Shown here: in pieces, positions 32,268 through 39,368 of the stretch
Layout: every line of letters starts with the position of its first letter
Position numbering within the stretch: position 1 is the first letter of the stretch
Virus record (IMG/VR): IMGVR_UViG_3300022752_000113
Span: 1 to 48,487 of that record
Origin: a virus
Strand: one strand, 5' to 3'
DNA length: 48,487 bases
Notes under the pieces: model-generated
Told to the model about the DNA's origin: nothing
Databases searched by the model: none
What the model saw: the letters and a program-made list of their open reading frames with translations, nothing else
Made by a program: the position numbers and the translations under genes

Positions 32268-32947
32268 GAAATTGAACTAATTGTGTTTACTGAGATTACG
32301 GTAGGAATAGAAGAGAAAGCAAAAACAACAGGATAAACGGTTCCTTTTATTTCTGATATGTCAAATCCAGAAGAAATAATTGGACTTGATGTCTCGTTGT
32401 TCCAAAGACCTCTGTTAATTCTGAACCATATAAGATTATTAATTCTATCAACTGCAACATCGACCACCCCAGATGTAAAATTTTCAAAAATTTCATAAGA
32501 GTTGTTTTGATAATAAAATAACCCAGAATCCCATAATGCCATGGAATTGGTAGAGCCCTCAGATCCTGGCTGACCGTCACCCCCGGCATAATCCATTAAG
32601 TAGTTGTGATTATAATTTGCTATTCCAACACAACTATTATCTGTTCCGTTTGCTGTTTCAAAATTAACACTGAATATGTACTTTTTTCCTTTTTTCATAG
32701 GAAATGTTCCGTAAACAGAATTATAAGAAGTGTCATTTCCGGTCACGGTTCTAAAATTATTAGATAAAATACCAGAACCTACTCTGCTAGAGTCAAATTT
32801 CCATTTGTTAGAAGAAATCCATTCATTATTTTTTGTTTTAATTTTTATTAGTCCGAAATTTTGCTGACAAAGTGTTGTCGCTGGCAAATATGCTCTTTTT
32901 ATGTACTTCCAGTTGGCAATATATTCTTTTCTGCATATAATTCCCAT
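32264..32947 (-). CDS. SPRY-like virion protein
   Basis: A 227-residue beta-rich protein. The pattern KKGKKYIFSVNFE, CVGIANYNHN, ALWDSGLFYYQNNSY, VVDVAVDRINNLIWFRING-like WFRINRGLWN fits a SPRY/B30.2 domain, a fold seen in tail fibres. It has no signal peptide. TATATAAT lies just upstream of the start. Likely a fibre or baseplate tip protein binding a surface ligand; the ligand is unknown. Confidence 0.6.
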   Translation of the reverse strand: MGIICRKEYIANWKYIKRAYLPATTLCQQNFGLIKIKTKNNEWISSNKWKFDSSRVGSGILSNNFRTVTGNDTSYNSVYGTFPMKKGKKYIFSVNFETANGTDNSCVGIANYNHNYLMDYAGGDGQPGSEGSTNSMALWDSGLFYYQNNSYEIFENFTSGVVDVAVDRINNLIWFRINRGLWNNETSSPIISSGFDISEIKGTVYPVVFAFSSIPTVISVNTISSIS

Positions 32948-32950
32948 AAA

Positions 32951-32958
32951 ATTATATA
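32951..32958 (-). promoter_or_regulatory. TATA-type box abutting the SPRY-like gene
   Basis: TATATAAT on the leftward strand, three bases from the ATG at 32947. Confidence 0.4.
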
Positions 32959-33046
32959 CTTAAAAAATAAAAATATATTTTAAATTTATTTCCAAAAGAA
33001 CCTTTATTTTATCCAAAAATTAATATAAATTTAACTATATTAATTT

Positions 33047-33607
33047 ATGGAAGAAGATGAAATTGAAATAGACAATATTTTTGAGAAAAAACCAAAAAAA
33101 ATAAAATCTGGAAAAAAAGGCAAAAGAGTTGAATTAGAAATAGTCAAATCTTTAAATGATCGCTTTAATGATATTTTAAGTAAAAATCCCCAATTTGGAA
33201 AGTTCTCTAGAACGATTGGAAGCGGCAATAGATGGGGTCAAAATGTTTATTTGAGTCAATCTGCAATAAATAATTTTTCGGGCGATATAGTCTGTCCTGA
33301 TAACTTTAGGTTTGTTTTAGAGTCTAAAGGTGGATATAACGATATAGACTTGTGTTCTGCTTTTGAAAATGGTCAATCTGAATTAGATTTTTTCTTAAAA
33401 CAGGTTTTAGATGACTCAAGCAGATCCGGTAGGAAGCCCCTTTTGTTTTGGAAAAAAGATAGAAAACCAAGATTGTCATTTATTAGATCTTGTGACATTC
33501 CTAAAAAGAAATATGAAAATCTTTTTTATTTTATGAAATACAGAGAATGGATTGTATTAAATTATTCTGATTTAATTAAATTAGAAGATAATTTCTTTTT
33601 CAAGTGA
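33047..33607 (+). CDS. Hjc-like Holliday junction resolvase/nuclease
   Basis: A 186-residue protein with a basic/acidic N-terminus and a PD-(D/E)XK core: KGKRVELEIVKSL (Glu), a GSGNRWGQ loop, FSGDIVCPDNF (Asp) and FVLESKGGY (Glu-x-Lys). This order matches archaeal Hjc-type and phage resolvases. It probably cuts branched DNA alongside UvsW and gp46/47. Its TGA is immediately followed by a consensus promoter. Confidence 0.7.
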   Translation: MEEDEIEIDNIFEKKPKKIKSGKKGKRVELEIVKSLNDRFNDILSKNPQFGKFSRTIGSGNRWGQNVYLSQSAINNFSGDIVCPDNFRFVLESKGGYNDIDLCSAFENGQSELDFFLKQVLDDSSRSGRKPLLFWKKDRKPRLSFIRSCDIPKKKYENLFYFMKYREWIVLNYSDLIKLEDNFFFK

Positions 33608-33636
33608 TTGACAATCGTTTTTGGTTTAGCTATAAT
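33608..33636 (+). promoter_or_regulatory. Perfect consensus sigma70 promoter
   Basis: TTGACA (33608-33613), 17 bases, TATAAT (33631-33636), no mismatch. It abuts the stop of the Hjc-like gene and points to the small gene or hairpin RNA at 33638-33900. Confidence 0.85.
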
Positions 33637-33637
33637 T

Positions 33638-33666
33638 AATTTATTGGGTCTTTTGGTCAATAAATT
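33638..33666 (+). other. Hairpin at the expected transcript start
   Basis: Perfect 9-bp stem AATTTATTG/CAATAAATT with an 11-base loop (GGTCTTTTGGT), beginning two bases after the TATAAT. The RNA start would fall in the stem. It could stabilise the mRNA or hide a site. Confidence 0.6.
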
Positions 33667-33679
33667 AAGAGACTAATTT

Positions 33680-33900
33680 ATGCTAAAATTTGCATATCTA
33701 AGAGCTTTTTCTTTTACAGTGTGCTCTGTTGCTGCATTGACTTTCAACATATTTATTATCAAAAATTAATTAATTTATTGATACAAAAAGAAATAAAATA
33801 TACTGTTGTAAAAAATAAAGACTCACAACAGGATGAATATCAAAAGGGGTATGTTAGTGGATACCATAGAGCAATAGAACAATTTTCTTGCCCGAGATAA
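33680..33900 (+). pseudogene. Small membrane gene, probably split by a one-base shift
   Basis: The ATG at 33680 opens a 29-residue frame with one membrane span (SFTVCSVAALTFNIFII) that stops at 33769. A second frame continues without interruption from that point, LINLLIQKEIKYTVV to YQKGYVSGYHRAIEQF, stopping at 33900. One extra base at the A5 run near 33761 would join them into a 73-residue membrane protein. It sits under a perfect promoter. Alternatively the two are separate, the second with a TTG start. Confidence 0.5.
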
Positions 33901-33903
33901 CCC

Positions 33904-34104
33904 CTAATTTTTATAGTGTAATTCCTTACAAACTTTTTTGTAGTCTTTTTCTGTAATTATTATATTTATTTTTTTAAGTTTATTATATATAGCCTCAAAA
34001 GAAGGAGGCGTATTTACAATCGCACAAGCAATCCAATCTGATTTTAAAGAATCTGTTATTTTAGATTCTTTGAATTCTTCAGAATAATCTATATCTTCTA
34101 ACAT
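33904..34104 (-). CDS. Small hypothetical protein
   Basis: A 66-residue helical protein: MLEDIDYSEEFKESK, a hydrophobic patch WIACAIVNTPPSF, then a Lys-rich end (IITEKDYKKVCKEL). It follows the 34110 structural gene by five bases. No family recognised. Confidence 0.5.
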   Translation of the reverse strand: MLEDIDYSEEFKESKITDSLKSDWIACAIVNTPPSFEAIYNKLKKINIIITEKDYKKVCKELHYKN

Positions 34105-34109
34105 AATAA

Positions 34110-34856
34110 TTAATAAATCTGCAGTTGGGAATTATCTGAAATATATTTATTTTCTCCAAATTCCATTTCAAACCACACGTTGTATATTCCACATTCCATT
34201 CCCAAGTTTTCTGTATCTATAAAAAAACTTCCTTCTGCTCCCCTTCTGTGCTGAATAAGCTCTCCATCAACAACCATTCTTAGATCTTTTTCTTTTGGAA
34301 CACAATCTCCACAAGTTTTTTCTATGTATATTTTTAAAGGAGAAGATACAGCCAAGTTTACATAATATCTCTTAAGATCTGATACGTTAGGAACATTTGG
34401 GATTATATCTATATTAATCCATTTTCTTTCTCCGTATCTTATTCTATTTGGTCTAAATCCGAAAGAAAAATCATAAATTATAGGCAAATCTGAGGCGAAC
34501 CATAAATCTGGTATTACTCTAAACTCATTAGTAACAGTCCCAGATTGATTGGTATTAAATACTACTTCCCATACATCTAAATACTTTCCAATAACAAAAG
34601 CTTGATCCTGTATCAATACATCGACAGAATAATGTCCGCCAAAATTATCTTCTACTAATTCAACATCAGAACCATCAATTGTTTTCATTAAAATTTTACC
34701 TTCTGGATTATCTTCTGTTCTAGAATTTTCATCCAAATAGTAAATTTCTACCTTTTGAACACTTAATACATTTTGTCTATGATTTGAATTATAAGTAAAT
34801 AATCTTAGTTTTACTTCATCTCCAATTACTAAATTTTGGTTTCTTTCTTTTATCAT
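34110..34856 (-). CDS. Putative virion structural protein
   Basis: A 248-residue beta-rich protein with several Ig-like strands: VKLRLFTYNS, VEIYYLDEN, SVDVLIQDQ, VWEVVFNTNQSG, WINIDIIPN, GIYNVWFEMEFG. A Cys pair (CGDC) is near 182. The pattern suits a tail or baseplate protein, and its start overlaps the end of the small gene downstream of gp26 by ATGA. No named homologue recalled. Confidence 0.6.
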   Translation of the reverse strand: MIKERNQNLVIGDEVKLRLFTYNSNHRQNVLSVQKVEIYYLDENSRTEDNPEGKILMKTIDGSDVELVEDNFGGHYSVDVLIQDQAFVIGKYLDVWEVVFNTNQSGTVTNEFRVIPDLWFASDLPIIYDFSFGFRPNRIRYGERKWINIDIIPNVPNVSDLKRYYVNLAVSSPLKIYIEKTCGDCVPKEKDLRMVVDGELIQHRRGAEGSFFIDTENLGMECGIYNVWFEMEFGENKYISDNSQLQIY

Positions 34857-35017
34857 CTAGTCTTAGCCTTCTTTCTTGCTGCTTCCATAGCCTCATTTTC
34901 CTTTTCTTTTTGCTGAATAAATCTTTCAATTAACCATTTTCTTTCATTTATTGGCAAGCACATGAAGTTTTCTCTAGATTGCTTCATGTGATACATGAAA
35001 AAAAACAGTTCCTCCAT
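34853..35017 (-). CDS. Small tail gene after gp26; possible frameshift partner
   Basis: A 54-residue helical, basic protein, MEELFFFMYHMKQSREN, then LPINERKWLIERFIQQK and a Lys/Ala/Glu tail. GGAGG-like bases overlap the start. The frame stays open upstream of the ATG all the way back into the gp26 coding region, so it can be joined to gp26 by a -1 slip at 35077-35083. Such a pair would mirror the gpG/gpGT tail-assembly chaperones of other phages. Stand-alone translation is equally possible. Confidence 0.6.
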   Translation of the reverse strand: MEELFFFMYHMKQSRENFMCLPINERKWLIERFIQQKEKENEAMEAARKKAKTR

Positions 35018-35034
35018 CAAATTTTTCCACAAAT

Positions 35035-36078
35035 TTAAGCTTGCAGTGCTGTAGTCTTCCTCCTTGCCTTTGGGAAGAAAAAATTTGATTCTAGTGGCAA
35101 TTCAATTTCAAAATCATTTAGCGTATAAGGATTATTAATTGTAACCTTTGTTTCTACTCCAAATGGAGGTTCATTTACAATTGTTCTTAGATAAGCTACG
35201 TCTTGAATTGGTAATTTCTTTAGCAAGGTTTGAATTTCTATTTTGCTATTCAAACCCTCTATTTCTTCGATTAGGAATGCAGTTCTATATAACAAAGTGT
35301 CATCTGCTTGGCCTGACAAATCGAAATTTTTGGCTCTTCTTTCTCTGTATTCTTGAACTGACTGTTCGTCTTTTCCGCTTGCTAATCTATATCGGAATCT
35401 ATATCCCGTAACAGGAAGAACATCTTCTAGGTTATCTTTAGAAAAATCTTCTGGACAGTAATTTACATATAATTCACTTAGATTTATAGTTGTGGCAAAA
35501 GTTTGATCTGAATCTGGATCTTTGACTTCAACGTCATACTCTGGGGTGTAAGATATACCTCTGAGATAGATTAGCATATAAGTTCTGTCTTGAGTCAAGA
35601 AGGTAGATGAATCATAGTTTTCTTGCATGCATCTATTAAATATCATATTAATTGCTTGGCCTTTTTTGACGAATCTAGGAGTGGCCAATATTTCTTCTTC
35701 TTCACCTGTCATTGGTCTCAAATGTATGATTCCGTCTGTTGGGCCATTTTCTCCATCATAAAACTTTCCTTTTGATGGAAGCTGTACTTTTTCATAAATC
35801 ATATTGCCTTTTGAGGCAATTCCAGCAATAAGCTCTTCTAGCTTGTTGCTTCCTGTAACTCTCATTTCTGGCTGCTTGCCTGCTGGCGATGAATTTGTTT
35901 TTCCCTCTCTTTGTTGCATAACAGCCTTCTTAAAGGCCTCGGGCACATTGCCAGTGATTTTTACTCCGGTTTCAGCTTGTTGATTTTGTAGTTCTGAATC
36001 TATTTGTTCCATAGAGTTATCCCCGATATCTTCTGATGATATGGGTCTTTTTTGAGGTCTAAAAGTTTCATCAGCCAT
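35035..36078 (-). CDS. 26: T4 gp26-like baseplate/tail protein
   Basis: A 347-residue protein. The first 100 residues are polar and disordered. The core has VQLPSKGKFY, IIHLRPMTGEEEEILATPRFVK (in parts LRPMTGEEEE), INMIFNRCMQEN, DRTYMLIYLRGISY and YNCP-like VNYCPEDF, matching the T4 baseplate family (PF12322, gp26/gp51 kin). In T4 gp26 is a hub-assembly factor. AAGGAG sits before the ATG, with TATAAACA further up. A run of T near the end may permit a -1 shift into the small gene downstream. Confidence 0.75.
   Translation of the reverse strand: MADETFRPQKRPISSEDIGDNSMEQIDSELQNQQAETGVKITGNVPEAFKKAVMQQREGKTNSSPAGKQPEMRVTGSNKLEELIAGIASKGNMIYEKVQLPSKGKFYDGENGPTDGIIHLRPMTGEEEEILATPRFVKKGQAINMIFNRCMQENYDSSTFLTQDRTYMLIYLRGISYTPEYDVEVKDPDSDQTFATTINLSELYVNYCPEDFSKDNLEDVLPVTGYRFRYRLASGKDEQSVQEYRERRAKNFDLSGQADDTLLYRTAFLIEEIEGLNSKIEIQTLLKKLPIQDVAYLRTIVNEPPFGVETKVTINNPYTLNDFEIELPLESNFFFPKARRKTTALQA
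35077..35083 (-). other. Candidate -1 slippery site TTTTTTC
   Basis: On the coding strand the frame reads AAT TTT TTC TTC near the gp26 3' end, so T TTT TTC fits X XXY YYZ. After slipping, the codons run CTT CCC AAA GGC onward without a stop through 34853. No strong downstream pseudoknot was found by eye. Confidence 0.4.
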
Positions 36079-36093
36079 ATTTATTTTTCTCCT

Positions 36094-36101
36094 TGTTTAT
36101 A
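36094..36101 (-). promoter_or_regulatory. T4-late-like box of the gp26-like gene
   Basis: TATAAACA, one base from TATAAATA, followed by AAGGAG and the ATG at 36078. Confidence 0.45.
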
Positions 36102-36130
36102 ATTTGCAAATTTGCTATTCTTATAAGAGT

Positions 36131-36502
36131 ATGATCCGAATAAATATTCATAATGTAGAAGATATAATTTTCAAAAATAATGAAATATGGAAACATCTCC
36201 CTGAAATTAGGTATTTAAGAGACCAATGGAGAATGAGCAAAGTAAGCCCTATTTTTAAAGCAATGGCAAAAAAGGCCATGATTGACTTTTTAAATAAAGT
36301 AAACTCTGATCAGGAAAAAATAATATCAAAGCAATTAGGAACTTCTGTAACTATTGATAAATTAGATTATTACTTAATAAAAAATTTAGATTTTCATATA
36401 GATGACGCAGAGTTTGAGCTTAGTTTAATTAGTGAAGAATTGTATTCTTATTTTACAACTTATAGGAAAGGAGATAGATTATATGTTACTTTTTGGAGAT
36501 GA
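36131..36502 (+). CDS. Conserved phage hypothetical protein
   Basis: A 123-residue helical protein. I start at 36131 (MIRINIHNVEDI), since the earlier frame lacks a ribosome site. Segments include LRDQWRMSKVSPIFKAMAKK and LGTSVTIDKLDYYLIKNL. It ends overlapping the membrane gene at 36483 by 20 bases. No function recognised. Confidence 0.6.
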   Translation: MIRINIHNVEDIIFKNNEIWKHLPEIRYLRDQWRMSKVSPIFKAMAKKAMIDFLNKVNSDQEKIISKQLGTSVTIDKLDYYLIKNLDFHIDDAEFELSLISEELYSYFTTYRKGDRLYVTFWR

Positions 36503-36827
36503 TTTAGATATTAACATATCTAATTTAATTTTGTTTTTTTTATCTGTTATTGGCTTTACCCATATCATCGTGGACCCAGCAACAATAGCTAAGCCTTTTA
36601 GAGATTTTATTGAAAAATATGGCACTAATTGGATGAATAAGCTTTTTTCTTGTTACCAATGTTGTGGAACATGGATTGGTTTCTTTTGTGGATTTATATT
36701 GATAAGTAAAAATATTTTTGTTATATTCCTTTGCGGTATGGCAGGCAGCTTTGTTTCTACCTGGGGAGCTTATTACTTGAATTATTTAGAAGCAAAGAGT
36801 GTTATCTTAAATGACGATGAAAAATAA
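36483..36827 (+). CDS. DUF1360-like membrane protein
   Basis: A 114-residue protein starting at 36483 behind AAAGGAG. Three hydrophobic segments; the middle loop has SCYQCCGTWIGFFCG, like the CxxCxxxW pattern of DUF1360 membrane proteins of unknown role. It lies in a compact run of small rightward genes with overlaps at both ends. Confidence 0.62.
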   Translation: MLLFGDDLDINISNLILFFLSVIGFTHIIVDPATIAKPFRDFIEKYGTNWMNKLFSCYQCCGTWIGFFCGFILISKNIFVIFLCGMAGSFVSTWGAYYLNYLEAKSVILNDDEK

Positions 36828-37026
36828 AGCTAATTTTTATTATTGCGATTATTGCAATTGGAAAAAAACAACTAGAATTTTGCTTGAAACTAAAAAATGC
36901 CCTTCTTGTGGAAGACCTATAAAATCAAGAAAAGTTGAAGATTATCAAAAGAAAATAGAATTAGAAAATAAAAGCAATCAACAAAAAAAAGAATTTGAAG
37001 TTTGGATAAAGGAGAACTTAGAATGA
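36811..37026 (+). CDS. Zinc-ribbon protein
   Basis: A 71-residue protein: CDYCNWKKT and CPSCGRPIK form a four-Cys zinc ribbon in the first 35 residues, followed by a charged helix (YQKKIELENKSNQQ). It may start at 36811 or at the ATG two codons later. Coupled to neighbours by overlaps. A transcription or assembly role is possible but unknown. Confidence 0.65.
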   Translation: MTMKNKANFYYCDYCNWKKTTRILLETKKCPSCGRPIKSRKVEDYQKKIELENKSNQQKKEFEVWIKENLE

Positions 37027-37400
37027 AAAAAATAACTTTGATGGACGTTAAGGCAGCACTAAAAGATTCAAGATTTAGGTTGACTTTGCCAAAAGAAATG
37101 GAAAAAGAAGTAAATGAATTTCTAAATAATCCGGGCTGTCCATGCAACGTTCCGCTGTACAGAAAAGTATTCAAGGAGTGCAAACAGCAATTAGAAAAAT
37201 ATTATCCAAATTCTGAAGCCCCAGATGAATCTGAAGAAATACAAAAATTAGCAGAAAATCAATGGACTGTTATAAATTGCCATATTGATGAATTAGAAAA
37301 GAAATTAAGAAAATTAGGCCCCGGTAGAAAACAGCTAGACATGGCCAGGTATGAAGATCAAGTGACCGTTGTTGTTAATGAACTAGATTTGATTTTTTAG
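37023..37400 (+). CDS. Conserved phage hypothetical protein
   Basis: A 125-residue protein from 37023, with AAAGGAG upstream. It has LMDVKAALKDSRFRLTLP, then NNPGCPCNVPLYRKV (a Cys-x-Cys) and a helical C-terminal part (CHIDELEKKLRKLG). From memory it resembles hypothetical proteins of aquatic T4-like phages. Its TAG overlaps the stop of the convergent gene by a shared TTAG. Confidence 0.6.
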   Translation: MKKITLMDVKAALKDSRFRLTLPKEMEKEVNEFLNNPGCPCNVPLYRKVFKECKQQLEKYYPNSEAPDESEEIQKLAENQWTVINCHIDELEKKLRKLGPGRKQLDMARYEDQVTVVVNELDLIF

Positions 37401-38317
37401 TAAAAACTTGTATTTTCAATAATCTTATTTATATTTTCTATCATTGAAGTTGGGTAGGCTTTATACTTTTTTATTTCTATAGGCAATTCATCGTTTTTTC
37501 TTCTTTTTTGGCCTATTATTATTGCATTTTCATAAAATTCTTTTGCTTTTTTAATTTGATTTTGTTTATAAAATATATCGCCTAGAACGCACCAGAACTC
37601 AGCCATTTCTGGTTTTTGACTTACGCAAAGCAAAATGCTTTCTAGTGATTCTTTTATTTTATTAGTGTGAAGTTTTACTTGAGATATATAATATTTCATC
37701 ATTAAGTAGGATGATGAAATATTTGTTTCTCTTAAGAAATATTCTTCTGAAAAATAAAAAAATCTTTCATAGTTTCTTAGTGACAAATGACACAATGCAA
37801 GATAATAATAAACATCTAAATCAAATGGTCTTTCTAAATTCCATTTTTCTAGTATTTTTAGTTTTTCTTTTCTATCGTCTGGTGGGTTTTTAGAAGATAA
37901 TACTATTTCTTCATTTATTTTAGCTTCTTTGTTTATTATTGTTTCATATATTGGGTTTATGAATTTTTCTTTTTTCCATATTCTAAGCTCTTTAGAAATT
38001 ATATCGTTTTGAAAAACATATATTTGTTGGGATTCATTAGTATATTCTAATATTTCTTTTCCTTTTACTAAAATCTCCCAAGGATTTATGTACATATTAA
38101 TTTTTTTGGAAAGTTCATTTCTAATATCGCAAATTTTTTGATCTTTCTCTTTAAAATCTATTATTTTTATATTTTTATAGTTTGAACAAATTTCTAAAGT
38201 TTTGTCCTTGCATCCTAAATTTCCTATTAATATTTCGCAATTAATATCAATTAAAGAATCCAAAGTTTTCTTAATTGTATTTTCATTGTTTTTTACTAAT
38301 ATTTGTATTGTCAACAT
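37397..38317 (-). CDS. GT2-like glycosyltransferase with TPR tail
   Basis: A 306-residue protein. The N-terminus MLTIQILVKNNENTIKKTL and EILIGNLGCKDKT follow the family 2 glycosyltransferase start and first loop, but the DxD site is not obvious. The C-terminal half (from about residue 160) is a run of helical pairs (YYYLALCHLSLRNYERFF; FWCVLGDIFYKQNQIKKAKEFYE) like tetratricopeptide repeats. It probably modifies a glycan or a virion protein. Partner gene 38283 overlaps its start. Confidence 0.62.
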   Translation of the reverse strand: MLTIQILVKNNENTIKKTLDSLIDINCEILIGNLGCKDKTLEICSNYKNIKIIDFKEKDQKICDIRNELSKKINMYINPWEILVKGKEILEYTNESQQIYVFQNDIISKELRIWKKEKFINPIYETIINKEAKINEEIVLSSKNPPDDRKEKLKILEKWNLERPFDLDVYYYLALCHLSLRNYERFFYFSEEYFLRETNISSSYLMMKYYISQVKLHTNKIKESLESILLCVSQKPEMAEFWCVLGDIFYKQNQIKKAKEFYENAIIIGQKRRKNDELPIEIKKYKAYPTSMIENINKIIENTSFY

Positions 38318-38474
38318 TTTTAAACTTGCTATTAATTAAAAAATCTAAACATTCTGCTTCATAAATTAAATTGTTTTTTTGATAATATCTGAAAAGTTCT
38401 TTGTACCCCTTTTCCTCACTAGGGCTTTCTATAACTTTTAATAATCCAGATATGCATTTTTCCCAATTAATCAT
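38283..38474 (-). CDS. Small helical protein (TPR-like) upstream of the GT2 gene
   Basis: A 63-residue protein: CISGLLKVIESPSEEKGYKELF then YQKNNLIYEAECLDFLIN, a helix pair like one TPR unit. It overlaps the start of the next gene by 35 bases in another frame, suggesting coupling or a former fusion. No other clue. Confidence 0.5.
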   Translation of the reverse strand: MINWEKCISGLLKVIESPSEEKGYKELFRYYQKNNLIYEAECLDFLINSKFKNVDNTNISKKQ

Positions 38475-38519
38475 ACTATTTTAAATTGAGTATAATTTTT
38501 ATAAAAATCTAGGAGATTA

Positions 38520-39056
38520 ATGAGTAGTGAGTATTTAAATAACAAATTTTTTGAAAAAATAATATGTCAATTTCAAAATTGTAGAAGAGAAAAATTTAGA
38601 TTGGAAATTTTGATTGAAGATATAAATTTTACAATAATAAGAAAAAACAACAAAAATATAAATTGCTGTGCTAATAAAGAAGATTTATTAGAAAAACAAA
38701 GTAATTATAAAGAAACTTGTCAAGAGTATGAAGACATTAAGAAAAAACTTGCCATAGCCTTTTTTACATTATCAGAAAATATAGTTAGATATGCCAAATT
38801 TCAGTTAATAGATATGGATGATGCTATTCAAGAAGGAGTTATGATTTGTTTTGAAAAAATTAATAGATTTGACCCCAGAAAAGGCAAGGCATTTAACTAT
38901 ATGACAACTTGCATACTAAATCATTTTAGACAGTTGTATAGGTCTGCTAGGAATTATAATGAATTGAAAAAGAAATACTTAAAACACGTGCAATTTTTTC
39001 ATAATCAATTAATTATAAAAAATGGAAAAGAAATTTTTATAGAAAGATCAAAGTAA
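38520..39056 (+). CDS. 55: Late sigma factor, T4 gp55-like
   Basis: A 178-residue protein with sigma70 region 2: a long N-terminal helix, then IVRYAKFQLIDMDDAIQEGVM (in parts), with DMDDAIQEG as the DLxQE-type helix, FEKINRFDPRKGKAFNYMTTCI and FRQLYRSARNYNEL as regions 2.3-2.4 and the -10-binding part. There is no region 4, as in T4 gp55, which directs late transcription from TATAAATA boxes. TAGGAG lies before the ATG. Many TATA-type boxes in the window fit this role. Confidence 0.82.
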   Translation: MSSEYLNNKFFEKIICQFQNCRREKFRLEILIEDINFTIIRKNNKNINCCANKEDLLEKQSNYKETCQEYEDIKKKLAIAFFTLSENIVRYAKFQLIDMDDAIQEGVMICFEKINRFDPRKGKAFNYMTTCILNHFRQLYRSARNYNELKKKYLKHVQFFHNQLIIKNGKEIFIERSK

Positions 39057-39087
39057 TATTGATTTATATTAAATAATATACTATATT

Positions 39088-39095
39088 TATAAATA
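39088..39095 (+). promoter_or_regulatory. Exact T4 late-promoter consensus TATAAATA
   Basis: TATAAATA overlaps the A of the ATG at 39095. As a -10 element it would start RNA inside the gene, so it may act as a leaderless start or merely be AT-rich spacing. Confidence 0.35.
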
Positions 39096-39322
39096 TGAGC
39101 AATATTTTAGATGAAATGGAAAGACAAGAACTAATTAATAAACTTATAGAAAATGGGTTTGGAGATATAGTTCAAGTTTTATTAGAAAATGAAAATAAAG
39201 TTTATACTAAAAAAGGTAGACTGAATAAAAGTGGAGCTTGTAGAAAATTAAAATTGAAAACAAGAGAGCTAGAAGATAAATTACAAGAAATGAAAAATCT
39301 TCTAAAAAAAGATTTGGATTGA
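39095..39322 (+). CDS. Small conserved helical protein after sigma
   Basis: A 75-residue protein: RQELINKLIENGFGDIV, VYTKKGRLNKSGACRKLKLK, a basic turn, then a helix (ELEDKLQEMKNLL). The basic middle resembles a DNA-binding helix-turn. Being directly after the gp55-like gene, it could be a helper of late transcription, but there is no motif proof. No Shine-Dalgarno. Confidence 0.55.
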   Translation: MSNILDEMERQELINKLIENGFGDIVQVLLENENKVYTKKGRLNKSGACRKLKLKTRELEDKLQEMKNLLKKDLD

Positions 39323-39368
39323 GATAAAACACTTTTATTTAGTCTATAAGATTTCAATAAACTATATA

